NCBI RefSeq assembly: GCF_004135735.1
Contig: NZ_CP012670.1
Coordinates: 5,844,501 to 5,908,500, forward strand
Origin: Sorangium cellulosum
GTDB lineage: Bacteria > Myxococcota_A > Polyangia > Polyangiales > Polyangiaceae
Direction of reading: 5' to 3'
Length of the DNA stretch: 64,000 bases
Under the pieces are notes generated by a model. That model made no database searches. It was not told the origin of the DNA and worked only from the letters and a program-made list of their open reading frames with translations. Positions 22,313 to 30,171 of the stretch are shown here, one piece after another (the stretch's first letter is position 1; the number at the start of each line of letters is the position of its first letter). The position numbers were made by a program, and so were the translations under genes.

Positions 22313-23173
22313 TCACCCAGCGGTCGGCTCGTCGATGGCCGAGAGGATCGGCAGGAGCTCGGCGGGCTGTCCGAGCGCGGTGAACAGCGCGATGGCACGC
22401 AGCGTCCCGTCCGAGAGATGCGCGGGGCCGAACGTCTCCCCGAGATCGTCGACCCAGTCGAGCCGCACTCCACGTGCCCCGACCGACACCGGATCGAGCT
22501 CTCGCACGAAGGGCGCGATGCGGCGAACGAGCCCGACAATCCGGTTCCACGCGGCCCTGCGGTCGGCCTCGGGTGACTCACGAAGAGCGAGCAGGAAAGC
22601 AGCCAGGTTGCTGCCGTCCGATCGGAGATACCGGTCATCCTCCGCCTTCGACAGCGTGCGTAGCGCCGAGTTCGTGGATGTGTCGTGAAAATGGTAGAAA
22701 TTGAGCCGCCGGAGGAGCCAGTGTACGGTTCGCGGCGTCGCGTGCTTCCCTCCCTCTTCCTCGAGACGCGATTCCCGGTGGCCGGCCCCCATCGAGTACC
22801 ACTGCCAGGATTGATCCGGTGCCCGCCGGAAGCCCGCGCGCTCATCCAGGAAGAGGAGGCTCTCGTCGGCACCATACCCGAGCCGGGCCTCGTAAGCGTT
22901 CTGGCCGTTCTCGGTCGTGAACTCGAGCGCAAGCTCGACCACAGGCGTTTGGCGCGGCCCGTAGTGCATGAGAAACGTGGCTCCCCCCCTTCGGCTGACA
23001 AAGAGCTGCAGTGCCCCGAACGCCAGCATGCGGGCCATGGTGAGCGCGCCCAGGAGGTTCGACTTCCCTGCGCCATTGGGGCCGATGAGCACGGTCACCG
23101 GGCCGAGATCGAGCTCCACGTTCTTGAGCGAACGGAAACCGGCAACCCGTACGTGCGTGAGCTGAGGGTTCAT
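22313..23173 (-). pseudogene. RecF/AAA-type ATPase truncated right after Walker B
   Basis: 286 residues from ATG 23173 (AGGAG seven bases before; a longer in-frame start at 23371 lacks support). Features are F-R-S-L-K-N-V-E, Walker A G-P-N-G-A-G-K-S (31-38), a signature-like H-L-S-D-G-T-L-R and Walker B ending A-I-D-E-P. Where relatives continue E-L-G-L-H-P and roughly 80-100 more residues with the D-loop and H-switch, this one reads T-A-G then stop. Third codon positions look visibly less GC-rich than in neighbours, suggesting transfer. Intact relatives are SMC/RecF-like ATPases, often found in defence or DNA-repair contexts. The catalytic C-terminus is missing, so it is probably inactive. 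Confidence 0.75.
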
Positions 23174-23254
23174 TCGTCGCTCCTGCTCTTCCACTTCCGC
23201 TCGCGCCCCCCCGGCGGGCTCTGCCAGCCTTTGCACGGACGGCGTGAGGCCGCC

Positions 23255-23274
23255 GTGGCAGCGGCCGCTGCCAC
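23255..23274. repeat. Perfect 20-bp palindrome (first of two)
   Basis: gtggcagcgg is followed directly by its reverse complement, with no spacer. It lies upstream of the truncated ATPase. A second unrelated 20-bp palindrome follows, the centres being 57 bp apart. Confidence 0.7.
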
Positions 23275-23311
23275 AGCAGTCGTCCGAGAGGGAAACGGTC
23301 AACCCGCTCGG

Positions 23312-23331
23312 AGCCGGCCGTACGGCCGGCT
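23312..23331. repeat. Perfect 20-bp palindrome (second of two)
   Basis: agccggccgt is followed directly by its reverse complement. The 454-bp space between the ATPase and MarR genes holds these two palindromes and the MarR operator; no convincing gene was seen in it. Confidence 0.7.
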
Positions 23332-23591
23332 GAATGACCCCGGACGCGGCTCGTTTCACGAGGCCGATCACCTGAACCGGCGCAGCCCGTCGTCACCGCG
23401 GTCCCCCGCCGAGCCCGTCACGCGGGCGGCGTCAACCGCGAGGGCGCGAGCGAGCGCGCCCCCGACGTCCGGGAGCTCTCGATGATGACGGGCGATCGCC
23501 GCGGCGCCTGTTCCAGCCGGGCGTCGCGCTTCGCGCCGGCGATCTCTTCTCTTCGAGGAGCGACCTGGCCCGTGCGCCACGCGCGCGCTGA

Positions 23592-23609
23592 TTGACAGGA
23601 ATCTGTCAA
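23592..23609. promoter_or_regulatory. MarR-type operator: perfect inverted repeat
   Basis: TTGACAG-GAAT-CTGTCAA is a perfect 7-bp inverted repeat with a 4-bp spacer, ending 18 bp before the ATG of the MarR gene. Its left half also resembles a -35 hexamer, so bound regulator would block its own promoter. Confidence 0.72.
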
Positions 23610-23627
23610 CATGGCAGATCCCTGCGC

Positions 23628-24107
23628 ATGGCGAGGCTCACGCCGGCGGCGACCGCGTTCAGCGAGCTCCTGATCGAGGTGTTCCGGCTCAACGGCCTGG
23701 CGCTCGAGGCCGGGGATCGCCTGGCGAAGCCGGCGGGGCTCACGAGCGCGCGCTGGCAGGTGCTCGGCGTGGTGGATCACGGCCCGGCGCCGGTCTCGAA
23801 CGTCGCGCGGACGATGGGGCTCCGCCGGCAGAGCGTGCAGCAGGTCGCGGACGCGCTGGAGCGCGACGGCTTCATCGAGTACGTGGACAACCCGCACCAC
23901 CGCACGGCCCGGCTCATCGCGCTGACGGCGGCGGGGCGCGCGGCGCTGCGCGAGGTCGAGGCGCGCCACGCCACGTGGGCGAACCGGCTGGGCAAGCGGC
24001 TCGACCTGGAGGGCCTGCGCGCGGCGGTGGACGCGCTGCGCGGCGCCCGGCGGGCGCTCGAGGAAGAGGATGCGCCGTCGCCCCGGCGACGGGCTCGAAA
24101 GGGGTGA
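23628..24107 (+). CDS. MarR family transcriptional regulator
   Basis: 159 residues. The ATG at 23628 is preferred over an upstream TTG at 23592 that lies within the palindromic operator. The winged helix shows L-T-S-A-R-W-Q-V-L-G-V, V-S-N-V-A-R-T-M-G-L-R-R-Q-S-V-Q-Q as recognition helix, and a D-N-P-H-H-R-T-A-R wing. It ends 4 bp before the VOC gene, so the pair forms an operon. The upstream palindrome suggests autoregulation; the ligand is unknown. Confidence 0.92.
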   Translation: MARLTPAATAFSELLIEVFRLNGLALEAGDRLAKPAGLTSARWQVLGVVDHGPAPVSNVARTMGLRRQSVQQVADALERDGFIEYVDNPHHRTARLIALTAAGRAALREVEARHATWANRLGKRLDLEGLRAAVDALRGARRALEEEDAPSPRRRARKG

Positions 24108-24111
24108 GTCC

Positions 24112-24825
24112 ATGGGCGAGGTGACGATGATTCCCGTGCTCCCGTGCGTGTCGATGGCCGAGACGCTGGCCTTCTATCGACGGCTCGGCTTCGAGGTCAC
24201 CCACGAGCAGACGTCGCCGAACGTGTACGCGGCGACGCGCCGCGGCGACATCCATCTGCACTTCATGGGCCTCAAGAAGCTGGATCCTGGCCAGTCGTAC
24301 AGCACGTGCCTGGCGCTCGTCCCCGAGGTCGAGGGCCTGCACCAGGCGTTCGCGGACGGCCTGCGACAGGCCTACGGCAAGCTGCCGCTCACCGGCGTTC
24401 CCCGGATCACGCGCATGAGGAAGGGCCAGAGTCGCTTCACCGTGGTCGACGTCGCCGGCAACTCGGTGATCTTCATCAAGCGGGACGCGCCGGAGGAGGA
24501 CGACGAGGGCGCCTCCGGGTCGCGCTCGAACACCAGGCTGGGCCGGGCGCTCCGCGCGGCGGCGCGCCTGCGCGACTTCAAGAACGACGACGCCGCGGCC
24601 GCCAAGGTCCTCGACGTGGCGCTGGCCCACGACGAGCCCGCCGCCCCGCTCGAGCGCGCCCACGCCCTCGCGGCCCGGCTCGAGCTCGCGGTCGTGCTGG
24701 GGGAAGAGGCGCGCGCGCTCTCCCTGCGCGCCGAGCTCGACGGGGTGCCGCTCTCCGACGAGGAGCGCGCGCAGATCCGGGGCGCGCTGGACGACCTGGA
24801 CGCGCTCGATCGGGCCCGGCGTTGA
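24112..24825 (+). CDS. Glyoxalase/bleomycin-resistance (VOC) family protein with helical extension
   Basis: 237 residues. ATG 24112 has an AAGGGG ribosome site. Residues about 1-130 form a VOC fold resembling bleomycin-resistance dimers (M-I-P-V-L-P-C-V-S-M-A-E-T-L-A-F-Y-R-R-L-G-F, a V-D-V-A-G-N-S-V-I-F end). An extra 105 residues or so, Ala/Leu/Glu-rich and helical, look TPR-like. Bleomycin-type members bind and sequester the drug without catalysis. It lies behind a MarR regulator with a strong operator, fitting an inducible drug-binding or detoxification unit. The C-terminal extension is unusual. Confidence 0.85.
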   Translation: MGEVTMIPVLPCVSMAETLAFYRRLGFEVTHEQTSPNVYAATRRGDIHLHFMGLKKLDPGQSYSTCLALVPEVEGLHQAFADGLRQAYGKLPLTGVPRITRMRKGQSRFTVVDVAGNSVIFIKRDAPEEDDEGASGSRSNTRLGRALRAAARLRDFKNDDAAAAKVLDVALAHDEPAAPLERAHALAARLELAVVLGEEARALSLRAELDGVPLSDEERAQIRGALDDLDALDRARR

Positions 24826-25026
24826 CGCCCCGGTGGCACGCGCGCCGGCGGTGCGCCAGCCTGCGTCGGGGGCAGCGGGCGCCAGGCGCCGCAGCCCCCC
24901 CGGGTGCTCACCGCGCGCCGGCGCGCCGATTCCCTGCATCCATCCGCCCCGATCCCCGTCCTTCCAGGGGAGGAGACCCGAGATGACCGACCGAACCACC
25001 GACCCGACCCGCGAGGAGGCCCGGGC

Positions 25027-25605
25027 ATGATCGACGCGAACGCGCGCGGCGCCTGGCAAGAGCTCGAGGCGCGCCTCCGTCCCTTCATCGTGCGCCGCGT
25101 CCCCACCCCCGCCGACGTCGACGACGTCGTGCAGGACGTGTTCCTGCGCATGCAGCGGGGTGTGGGCGGGCTGCGCGACGACGAGCGCTTCGGCCCCTGG
25201 GTCTACCAGGTCGCCCGGAGCGCCATCGCCGAGCACCACCGAGCCCGCGCGCGGCACGTGCTGACAGACGGCGACGTCCCCGAGCCGGAGGCCGACGAGC
25301 CCCCGCGCGGCGAGGGCGGGGCCGCCGAGCTGCTCGCCCTGGCCATCGGCCCGCTCGTCGCCATGCTCCCGACGCCCTACCGCGAGGCCCTCACGCTCAC
25401 CGAGCTCGAAGGCCTCTCCCAGAAGGCCGCGGCCGACATGCTCGGGATCTCGCTCCCCGCGATGAAGTCCCGCGTCCAGCGCGGCCGGGAGAAGCTGCGC
25501 GCGCTCGTGGAGCAGTGCTGCGAGGTGGCCCTGGACGCGCGCGGGCACGTCATCGATTGCGTGCCGCGCATCCCGGGCAACCCGTCCCGCTGCTCCTGCG
25601 GCTGA
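25027..25605 (+). CDS. ECF-type sigma factor, SigZ-like
   Basis: 192 residues. Region 2 shows D-V-D-D-V-V-Q-D-V-F-L-R-M (about 31-45) and region 4 shows L-P-T-P-Y-R-E-A-L-T-L-T-E-L-E-G-L-S-Q-K-A-A-A-D-M-L-G-I-S with K-S-R-V-Q-R-G-R. The tail contains C-C-E-V-A-L-D-A-R-G and a later C-x-x-x-P, the cysteine pattern of SigZ-type factors, whose thiols may bind a metal or redox signal. No anti-sigma gene is next to it; the following gene is a small membrane protein. Confidence 0.88.
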   Translation: MIDANARGAWQELEARLRPFIVRRVPTPADVDDVVQDVFLRMQRGVGGLRDDERFGPWVYQVARSAIAEHHRARARHVLTDGDVPEPEADEPPRGEGGAAELLALAIGPLVAMLPTPYREALTLTELEGLSQKAAADMLGISLPAMKSRVQRGREKLRALVEQCCEVALDARGHVIDCVPRIPGNPSRCSCG

Positions 25606-25761
25606 CGCGCCGCGCGCGGCCGGCGCTCGCGCCACGCCGCCCCACGGGCCCCCTCGCCAGGGGGCCTGCCGCACCCCGGATTCCCCCCCACACGGACCGC
25701 GGTCCCTCTCCCGCCCCACGAGCCCCCTGTCCGGAGGCCCACGCCTGCCCGAGCGATCCTC

Positions 25762-25803
25762 CGATCTCCGGCCGTCGATCTCCGGCGGTCGATTTCCGGC
25801 GTC
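25762..25803 (+). repeat. Three tandem 14-bp repeats upstream of the membrane-protein gene
   Basis: cgatctccggccgt, cgatctccggcggt and cgatttccggcgtc follow head to tail, ending about 42 bp before the ATG at 25846. Short phased direct repeats at this distance could bind an activator, perhaps linked to the neighbouring sigma factor. No regulator is known. Confidence 0.6.
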
Positions 25804-25845
25804 CTCGTCGCCCGCCCCCCGTCTTCACCGGCGGAGATCATCGAC

Positions 25846-26391
25846 ATGAACGAGATCGCATCCATCCTGCTCGCCGTTTACGCCGTCGCCGGCGCGATCG
25901 ACGGGATCTATCTGCACCTCTGGAAATACCGCCTCTTTGCTCATGAAGCCTCGCGCCGCGAGCACCACCTGCACACGATCCACACCGTGCTCTTCACGAT
26001 CGTCGTGGGCACGCTCTACGTCGCCCCGAGCGCCGGGCTCCTCCTCTGGGCCGGCGTGGGCGCCTTCGCCGCCTCCTTCGTCGTCGCCGTGCTCGACGTG
26101 CTCGAGGAGCGGGGCGCCCGCGCGAGCCTCGGCGGGCTGACCCCGCGCGAGTACGCGCTCCACGTCGGGCTCACCGCGCTCAACGCCGCCTCGATCGCGC
26201 TCGTCCTCGCCGCGCGCCCCGCCGCCGCCTGGTCGCTCGACGCGCCCGTGCTCCTCGACGCCGCGCTCCCGGAGCTCTCGCGCACCATCGCGCTGAACCT
26301 CTTGCCCGGCGCCGTGCTCACGGCGCTCGCGCACGTCGTGCTCGGGCTGCGCCCGGTCGCCCTCCGCTTCGCGCGGCCGGGCCTCGCCTGA
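25846..26391 (+). CDS. Uncharacterised integral membrane protein
   Basis: 181 residues with four or five hydrophobic segments. A polar region after helix one holds R-R-E-H-H-L-H-T-I-H-T, a histidine cluster that could bind metal. The ATG has a GGAG site nine bases upstream. It follows the SigZ-like gene by 240 bp, with three 14-bp direct repeats between, so it might be a target or sensor partner of that sigma factor. I do not recognise a named family. Confidence 0.75.
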   Translation: MNEIASILLAVYAVAGAIDGIYLHLWKYRLFAHEASRREHHLHTIHTVLFTIVVGTLYVAPSAGLLLWAGVGAFAASFVVAVLDVLEERGARASLGGLTPREYALHVGLTALNAASIALVLAARPAAAWSLDAPVLLDAALPELSRTIALNLLPGAVLTALAHVVLGLRPVALRFARPGLA

Positions 26392-26401
26392 GCCCGCGGC
26401 G

Positions 26402-27409
26402 CTACGCGACCTTGCCCGGGCGATACCCGTCGAGGTTGTTGGGGAACGGGAAGCTGTTGATCCCGAGGCTGATGCTGACGTCGAGCGCGCGGACGTGGTG
26501 CCACCAGCCGACCGGGATGAAGAGCGCCTCGCCCGGCTCGAGCACGACGTCCTTCACGAGCACCGGCTCCATCGAGCCCTGCTCCGGGTCGCGGCCCGCG
26601 TACATCGCGCGCGCCCCCTCGAACAGCGAGGTCTCGAACGGCGCGATCATGCGATAGCGCTTCCGGCCGTACACCTGGCCGAAGAGGATGTTGGACGTGT
26701 CGTGATGCAGGGGCGTGACGGTCCCGGCGGGGCCGAGCCACAGCGCCGAGCTGCCCAGAGCCCGCTGCATGGCGCAATAGCCCTCCGGGAGCGCCACGTC
26801 GTCGAGCAGCGCGCCGAGCCTGGTCCGCTCGAGGACGCGGTTCTTGGCGACCATGTAGAAGTCGTTCGTCCCGGCGCGCGCGGCCTCGATGCGCGCGACG
26901 AAGTCGCGCAGCGAGGTGCTCTGCGTATGTCGCTCCGCGTGCATGTCATAGTCGGGGTCGCCCTCGCGTCCCGTCGTGACGTCCACCACGACGTCGCCGA
27001 AGCGCTCGGCGAGGTAGGCCGGGGTCCACCGGCCGAACGCGGGCCAGCGGGTCACGACGTCGGTGAGGATCACCGGGATGTTACCAGCGATGAAGACGTC
27101 CCGGAGCTCCGCGGCGGACACGCCGGAGCGCCGTGGGATGCCCGTCGGGTCGCACGCGGCGCGCGCCATTCGCTGTTGCAGCCGGGCCAGCATCTCGTGC
27201 CGCCGCGCGGCCCGGGCGAACGGCCGGGCGGCGGCGAAGATGGGCGATCTCACGATCGCGGCGAGGAGCTCGCTGGCTCGCGCGCGGCCCACGCCCGCGG
27301 CCTGGAGCCGCTCGGCGATCTGCCCCTCGGGCACGCCGCGCAAGAGGTTCTCGGTGGCCCAGCGCCACCACTCGGGAGCGACTTCCTGCTCGCGATCCTG
27401 TTCGCCCAT
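26402..27409 (-). CDS. JmjC/cupin_8-type Fe(II)/2-oxoglutarate oxygenase
   Basis: 335 residues: a helical N-terminus (about 1-90), then a JmjC-like barrel. The iron triad is visible as H235-x-D237 in T-P-L-H-H-D-T-S-N and H304 or H305 in G-W-W-H-H-V. Y-G-R-K-R-Y supplies the lysine/tyrosine region expected to hold 2-oxoglutarate. Cupin_8 enzymes hydroxylate protein side chains (Asn, Asp, His, Lys, Arg). The gene lies 50 bp downstream of, and on the same strand as, a Pro-Met-acidic repeat protein gene that could encode its substrate. Family assignment is firm; the substrate is inference. Confidence 0.88.
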   Translation of the reverse strand: MGEQDREQEVAPEWWRWATENLLRGVPEGQIAERLQAAGVGRARASELLAAIVRSPIFAAARPFARAARRHEMLARLQQRMARAACDPTGIPRRSGVSAAELRDVFIAGNIPVILTDVVTRWPAFGRWTPAYLAERFGDVVVDVTTGREGDPDYDMHAERHTQSTSLRDFVARIEAARAGTNDFYMVAKNRVLERTRLGALLDDVALPEGYCAMQRALGSSALWLGPAGTVTPLHHDTSNILFGQVYGRKRYRMIAPFETSLFEGARAMYAGRDPEQGSMEPVLVKDVVLEPGEALFIPVGWWHHVRALDVSISLGINSFPFPNNLDGYRPGKVA

Positions 27410-27459
27410 CGTCAGACCTCATGGCGCCGGGGGAGGCGCCGGCGCGACCAGCGACCGTA

Positions 27460-28092
27460 TCACTCGCACGGGGGAGGCATGGGAGGAGGCATCGGCGGGA
27501 TGCTCTCGCCCTCTCCCTCATCCGGCGGCGGCATCGGCGGGACGATCTCGCCCTCCTCTTCCTCATCTTCCTCATCCGGCGGCGGCATCGGCGGGATGAT
27601 CTCGCCCTCCTCTTCCTCATCTTCCTCATCCGGCGGCGGCATCGGCGGGATGATCTCGCCCTCCTCTTCCTCATCCGGCGGCGGCATCGGCGGGACGATC
27701 TCGCACCCCTCTTCCTCATCCGGCGGCGGCATCGGCGGGACGATCTCGCCCTCCTCGTCTCGCGGCGGCGGCATCGGCGGGATGATCTCGCCCTCCTCGT
27801 CTCGCGGCGGCGGCATCGGCGGGATGATCTCGCCCTCCTCGTCTCGCGGCGGCGGCATCGGCGGGATCGGATCTCCTCCGCCAGGGGCCTCTTCCTCGGG
27901 GTCCTGGGTGGTAACGGGATCCCCCTCCTCCCCTTCCTGCCCGACGCCCGGCGCGCTGCACGAGATCGCGAGGATCGCGACCGTCGCAGCGGCAGCGCGG
28001 GACACCCCCCGGATCAGGGCTGCCGTCTGCGGTGGCGGCGTGGGCCGCGGCGACAGCAGGTCAGCATCGTCGGAGCGTGAGATACGCGACAT
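27460..28092 (-). CDS. Exported Pro-Met-acidic tandem-repeat protein
   Basis: 210 residues from ATG 28092, preceded by GGAGG. An N-terminal hydrophobic stretch ends A-I-L-A-I-S-C, a possible but imperfect lipobox. Nearly all the rest consists of nine copies of (I/V)PPMPPP separated by acidic spacers such as R-D-E-E-G-E or D-E-E-D-E-E-E-E-G-E. The protein ends P-P-P-C-E, and one repeat contains an extra Cys (E-G-C-E). No folded domain is visible; it should be an extended, strongly acidic, polyproline-helix-prone surface or periplasmic protein. It is immediately upstream of a JmjC-type oxygenase gene in the same direction. I do not know a described homologue. Confidence 0.72.
   Translation of the reverse strand: MSRISRSDDADLLSPRPTPPPQTAALIRGVSRAAAATVAILAISCSAPGVGQEGEEGDPVTTQDPEEEAPGGGDPIPPMPPPRDEEGEIIPPMPPPRDEEGEIIPPMPPPRDEEGEIVPPMPPPDEEEGCEIVPPMPPPDEEEEGEIIPPMPPPDEEDEEEEGEIIPPMPPPDEEDEEEEGEIVPPMPPPDEGEGESIPPMPPPMPPPCE
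27475..27870 (-). repeat. Minisatellite encoding the IPPMPPP repeats
   Basis: A G/C-rich core (ggcggcggcatcggcggga on the forward strand) recurs nine times with unit lengths of about 42 to 54 bp; length changes fall in the acidic spacers. Several adjacent units are identical, indicating recent slippage or unequal exchange while the reading frame was kept. Confidence 0.9.
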
Positions 28093-28324
28093 GAGAACCT
28101 CCGACGCCATGACCTGCAGGACATGTGCCAGCACTCCATCATCGAGATTCCGCTCGAGATCTCGTCCTCCAGCGATCGCGCCCCGGTAACGCCCCTCCCC
28201 TCTGGCCCAGAATGGCCCACCGTCCGAGAGACCGCCGCGCGATCGACTCCGGGCATCGAGCGCAGCGCGCGTGAGCCTGGTCAGGTCGCCCCACCTCGTC
28301 GTCCTGGGGCCGGAGCCCTCGGCA

Positions 28325-28888
28325 TCAGTCCTCCCACACGTCGACCCGCGGCAGCCCGCGCGCGTCCCGGGCGCGATCCACGATCGACTGGACGAGCGCC
28401 GTCTTGGCCTTCGTGTACGCCAGGCCGTCGCGGCGGTGCTCGCGGGCGAGCCGCTGCTTCAGCGCGCCGTAGGCGCGCGCGTCCTCCGGATGCGCCCGGA
28501 GGTGATCGCGGAGCAGCCGCTCGTTCCGCTCGTGCCAGGTGGCCTGCTCGACGAGGTGCAGGTGGAAGGCGCAGGCATCCCCCGGCGTGCGCTTGCGGAG
28601 GAAGAGGCGATCGCGCATCCCTGTCGGCGTGAGCTGGTACCCGATCTCGCCGAGGCGCCCGAGCGCCGCGGAGGCGTCGGCCAGCCGCAGCACGGCGGCC
28701 ATGATGTCGATCACCGGCTTGGCCTCCAGCCCGGGGACGGCCGTGCTCCCGATGTGCTCGATCGCGACGAGGAGCGAGCCGGTCGCCCCGAGCAGCGCCT
28801 CGCGCTCTGCGCCATACCTCTCGGGCCACGCCGGATCGTGGGGCACGACGAGGATGTCCGGCTCGGGCGTCTCTGAAGATGCGGTCAT
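28325..28888 (-). CDS. GrpB family protein (nucleotidyltransferase-like)
   Basis: 187 residues. The GrpB/UPF0157 core is plain: V-V-P-H-D-P-A-W-P near the start, I-E-H-I-G-S-T-A-V-P-G-L-E-A-K-P-V-I-D-I-M (about 43-63), then F-H-L-H-L-V and F-L-R-D-H-L-type segments (here L-L-R-D-H-L-R-A-H-P). G-S-T with downstream Asp residues resembles a nucleotidyltransferase active site. Members are small cytoplasmic proteins fused to or next to CoaE in some bacteria; biochemical function is poorly known. It stands alone. Confidence 0.93.
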   Translation of the reverse strand: MTASSETPEPDILVVPHDPAWPERYGAEREALLGATGSLLVAIEHIGSTAVPGLEAKPVIDIMAAVLRLADASAALGRLGEIGYQLTPTGMRDRLFLRKRTPGDACAFHLHLVEQATWHERNERLLRDHLRAHPEDARAYGALKQRLAREHRRDGLAYTKAKTALVQSIVDRARDARGLPRVDVWED

Positions 28889-28950
28889 GGGCGGGATCCT
28901 CCCGGAACAGATAACCTAGAGTACCGATCGCGACGAAATCCGACAAGTAA

Positions 28951-29021
28951 CCACAGAGGCGCAGAGGGCACAGAGGAGAGACGAAAAAAATCTTCTCTCT
29001 GTGCCCACTTTGCTTCTGTGG
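28951..29021. repeat. Large imperfect hairpin repeat (CCACAGAGG type)
   Basis: 31-nt arms (28951-28981 and 28991-29021) match at 24 positions when folded, around a 9-nt A-rich loop. It lies in the 364-bp gap between GrpB and the PNPOx-family gene and resembles dispersed REP-like elements. No coding potential is seen there. Confidence 0.75.
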
Positions 29022-29098
29022 CTCAAGCCCCTCTCATTTCCTCGTGGTTTCAACCTGTTCGGTGCCCTGGCGCCGCTGCGGGAGTCGGGCCGAGAGGC

Positions 29099-29204
29099 GA
29101 ACCGCCATGACGCCAAGGGCGCCAAGAAACCAGGGAAGTAGAAGGGGAAATGGAGGGACAACCCTTCCCCTCTCTTCTTGGCGTCGTTGGCGTCACGGCG
29201 GTTC
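29099..29204. repeat. Second large hairpin repeat (GAACCGCC...GCCAAGAA arms)
   Basis: 30-nt arms (29099-29128 and 29175-29204) pair at 27 of 30 positions. The arm differs from the first hairpin, so two different elements sit side by side in the same gap. Confidence 0.8.
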
Positions 29205-29252
29205 TTCTGCTGATCCGGGGCAACTTCCCGCAGTAATGCTAGAAGAGACGCC

Positions 29253-29897
29253 ATGGGCCGTACCTTCTCCGAGCTGAACGAGCACCTCACCGGCTTCCTC
29301 GCCGAGCAGCCCCTGTTCTTCGTCGCCTCCGCGCCCTCGGGCAGCGGCGGACACGTCAACGTATCGCCGAAGGGACACGACACCTTCCGCATCCTCGACC
29401 CTCGGACCGTGGCCTACCTCGACCTGACCGGCAGCGGCGTCGAGACCATCGCGCACCTGCGCGACAACGGCCGGATCACGCTGATGTTCTGCGCCTTCAC
29501 CGGCCCGCCCAACATCGTGCGCCTCTATGGCCGCGGCGAGCCCATCTTCCCCGCCGATCCGCGCTTCGACGCGCTGGTGGGCCTCTTTGCGCCGCCAAAG
29601 GGCGTCCGGGCGGTGATCCGCGTCGAGATCGAGCGCGTCGCGACCTCGTGCGGCTACGCCGTGCCGTTCATGGCCTACGAGGGCGAGCGCGACACGTTGA
29701 TGAAATGGGTCGATCGCAAGGGCCCCGAGGGCATCGCGCAGTACCAGCTCGAGCGGAACGCGACCAGCATCGACGGCCTGCCAGGCCTGCCTGCGCCCCC
29801 CGATGCGGAAGCTCCGGTGCGATCCGGCGCGGCCGTGGACGGCCGACCCGAGGCCGCCCAGGATCTCGTCAGGCCTCCGCCGCGCAACGAGATCTGA
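29253..29897 (+). CDS. Pyridoxamine 5'-phosphate oxidase family protein
   Basis: 214 residues. The flavin-binding split barrel shows F-F-V-A-S-A-P, H-V-N-V-S-P-K-G, Y-L-D-L-T-G-S-G-V-E-T-I-A-H-L-R-D-N-G-R-I-T-L-M-F, and N-I-V-R-L-Y-G-R-G-E. Members bind FMN or F420 and reduce or oxidise small molecules; the physiological substrate is not deducible. The last 40 residues or so are low-complexity and probably dispensable. It is monocistronic. Confidence 0.88.
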   Translation: MGRTFSELNEHLTGFLAEQPLFFVASAPSGSGGHVNVSPKGHDTFRILDPRTVAYLDLTGSGVETIAHLRDNGRITLMFCAFTGPPNIVRLYGRGEPIFPADPRFDALVGLFAPPKGVRAVIRVEIERVATSCGYAVPFMAYEGERDTLMKWVDRKGPEGIAQYQLERNATSIDGLPGLPAPPDAEAPVRSGAAVDGRPEAAQDLVRPPPRNEI

Positions 29898-30171
29898 GAA
29901 TTTCGACCGGCCAACCGGAATGGCAGCGTACGCTGCCTTCATCGAGGCCGCGCCTCAGATCGGGCTTCCCCCTCCTGGCGAGTCCAGGTAGGAAATCGTC
30001 CTGCGTGAGCTCCTCTGCTCCGGTTCGACGCCGGCGCTGCGCGCCCCGGGTGGGCCGCCTCGTCCGCGTGCTCGAGCCAGCAGCGGGCGCGGAGATGCGG
30101 CGCGGCGGAAGTCGGCGCCGCGCGGTGGCATCCTGTCCGAACGCGGACCGGAGCAACGCCAGGGAAGGTCC

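Noticed and set aside
27475..27870. Antisense protein rich in G-G-G-I-G-G-M-I-S-P-S-S-S on the plus strand
   Set aside because: The plus-strand frame is the complement of the IPPMPPP repeats and continues antisense through the JmjC gene; the minus-strand frame has the signal sequence and ribosome site.
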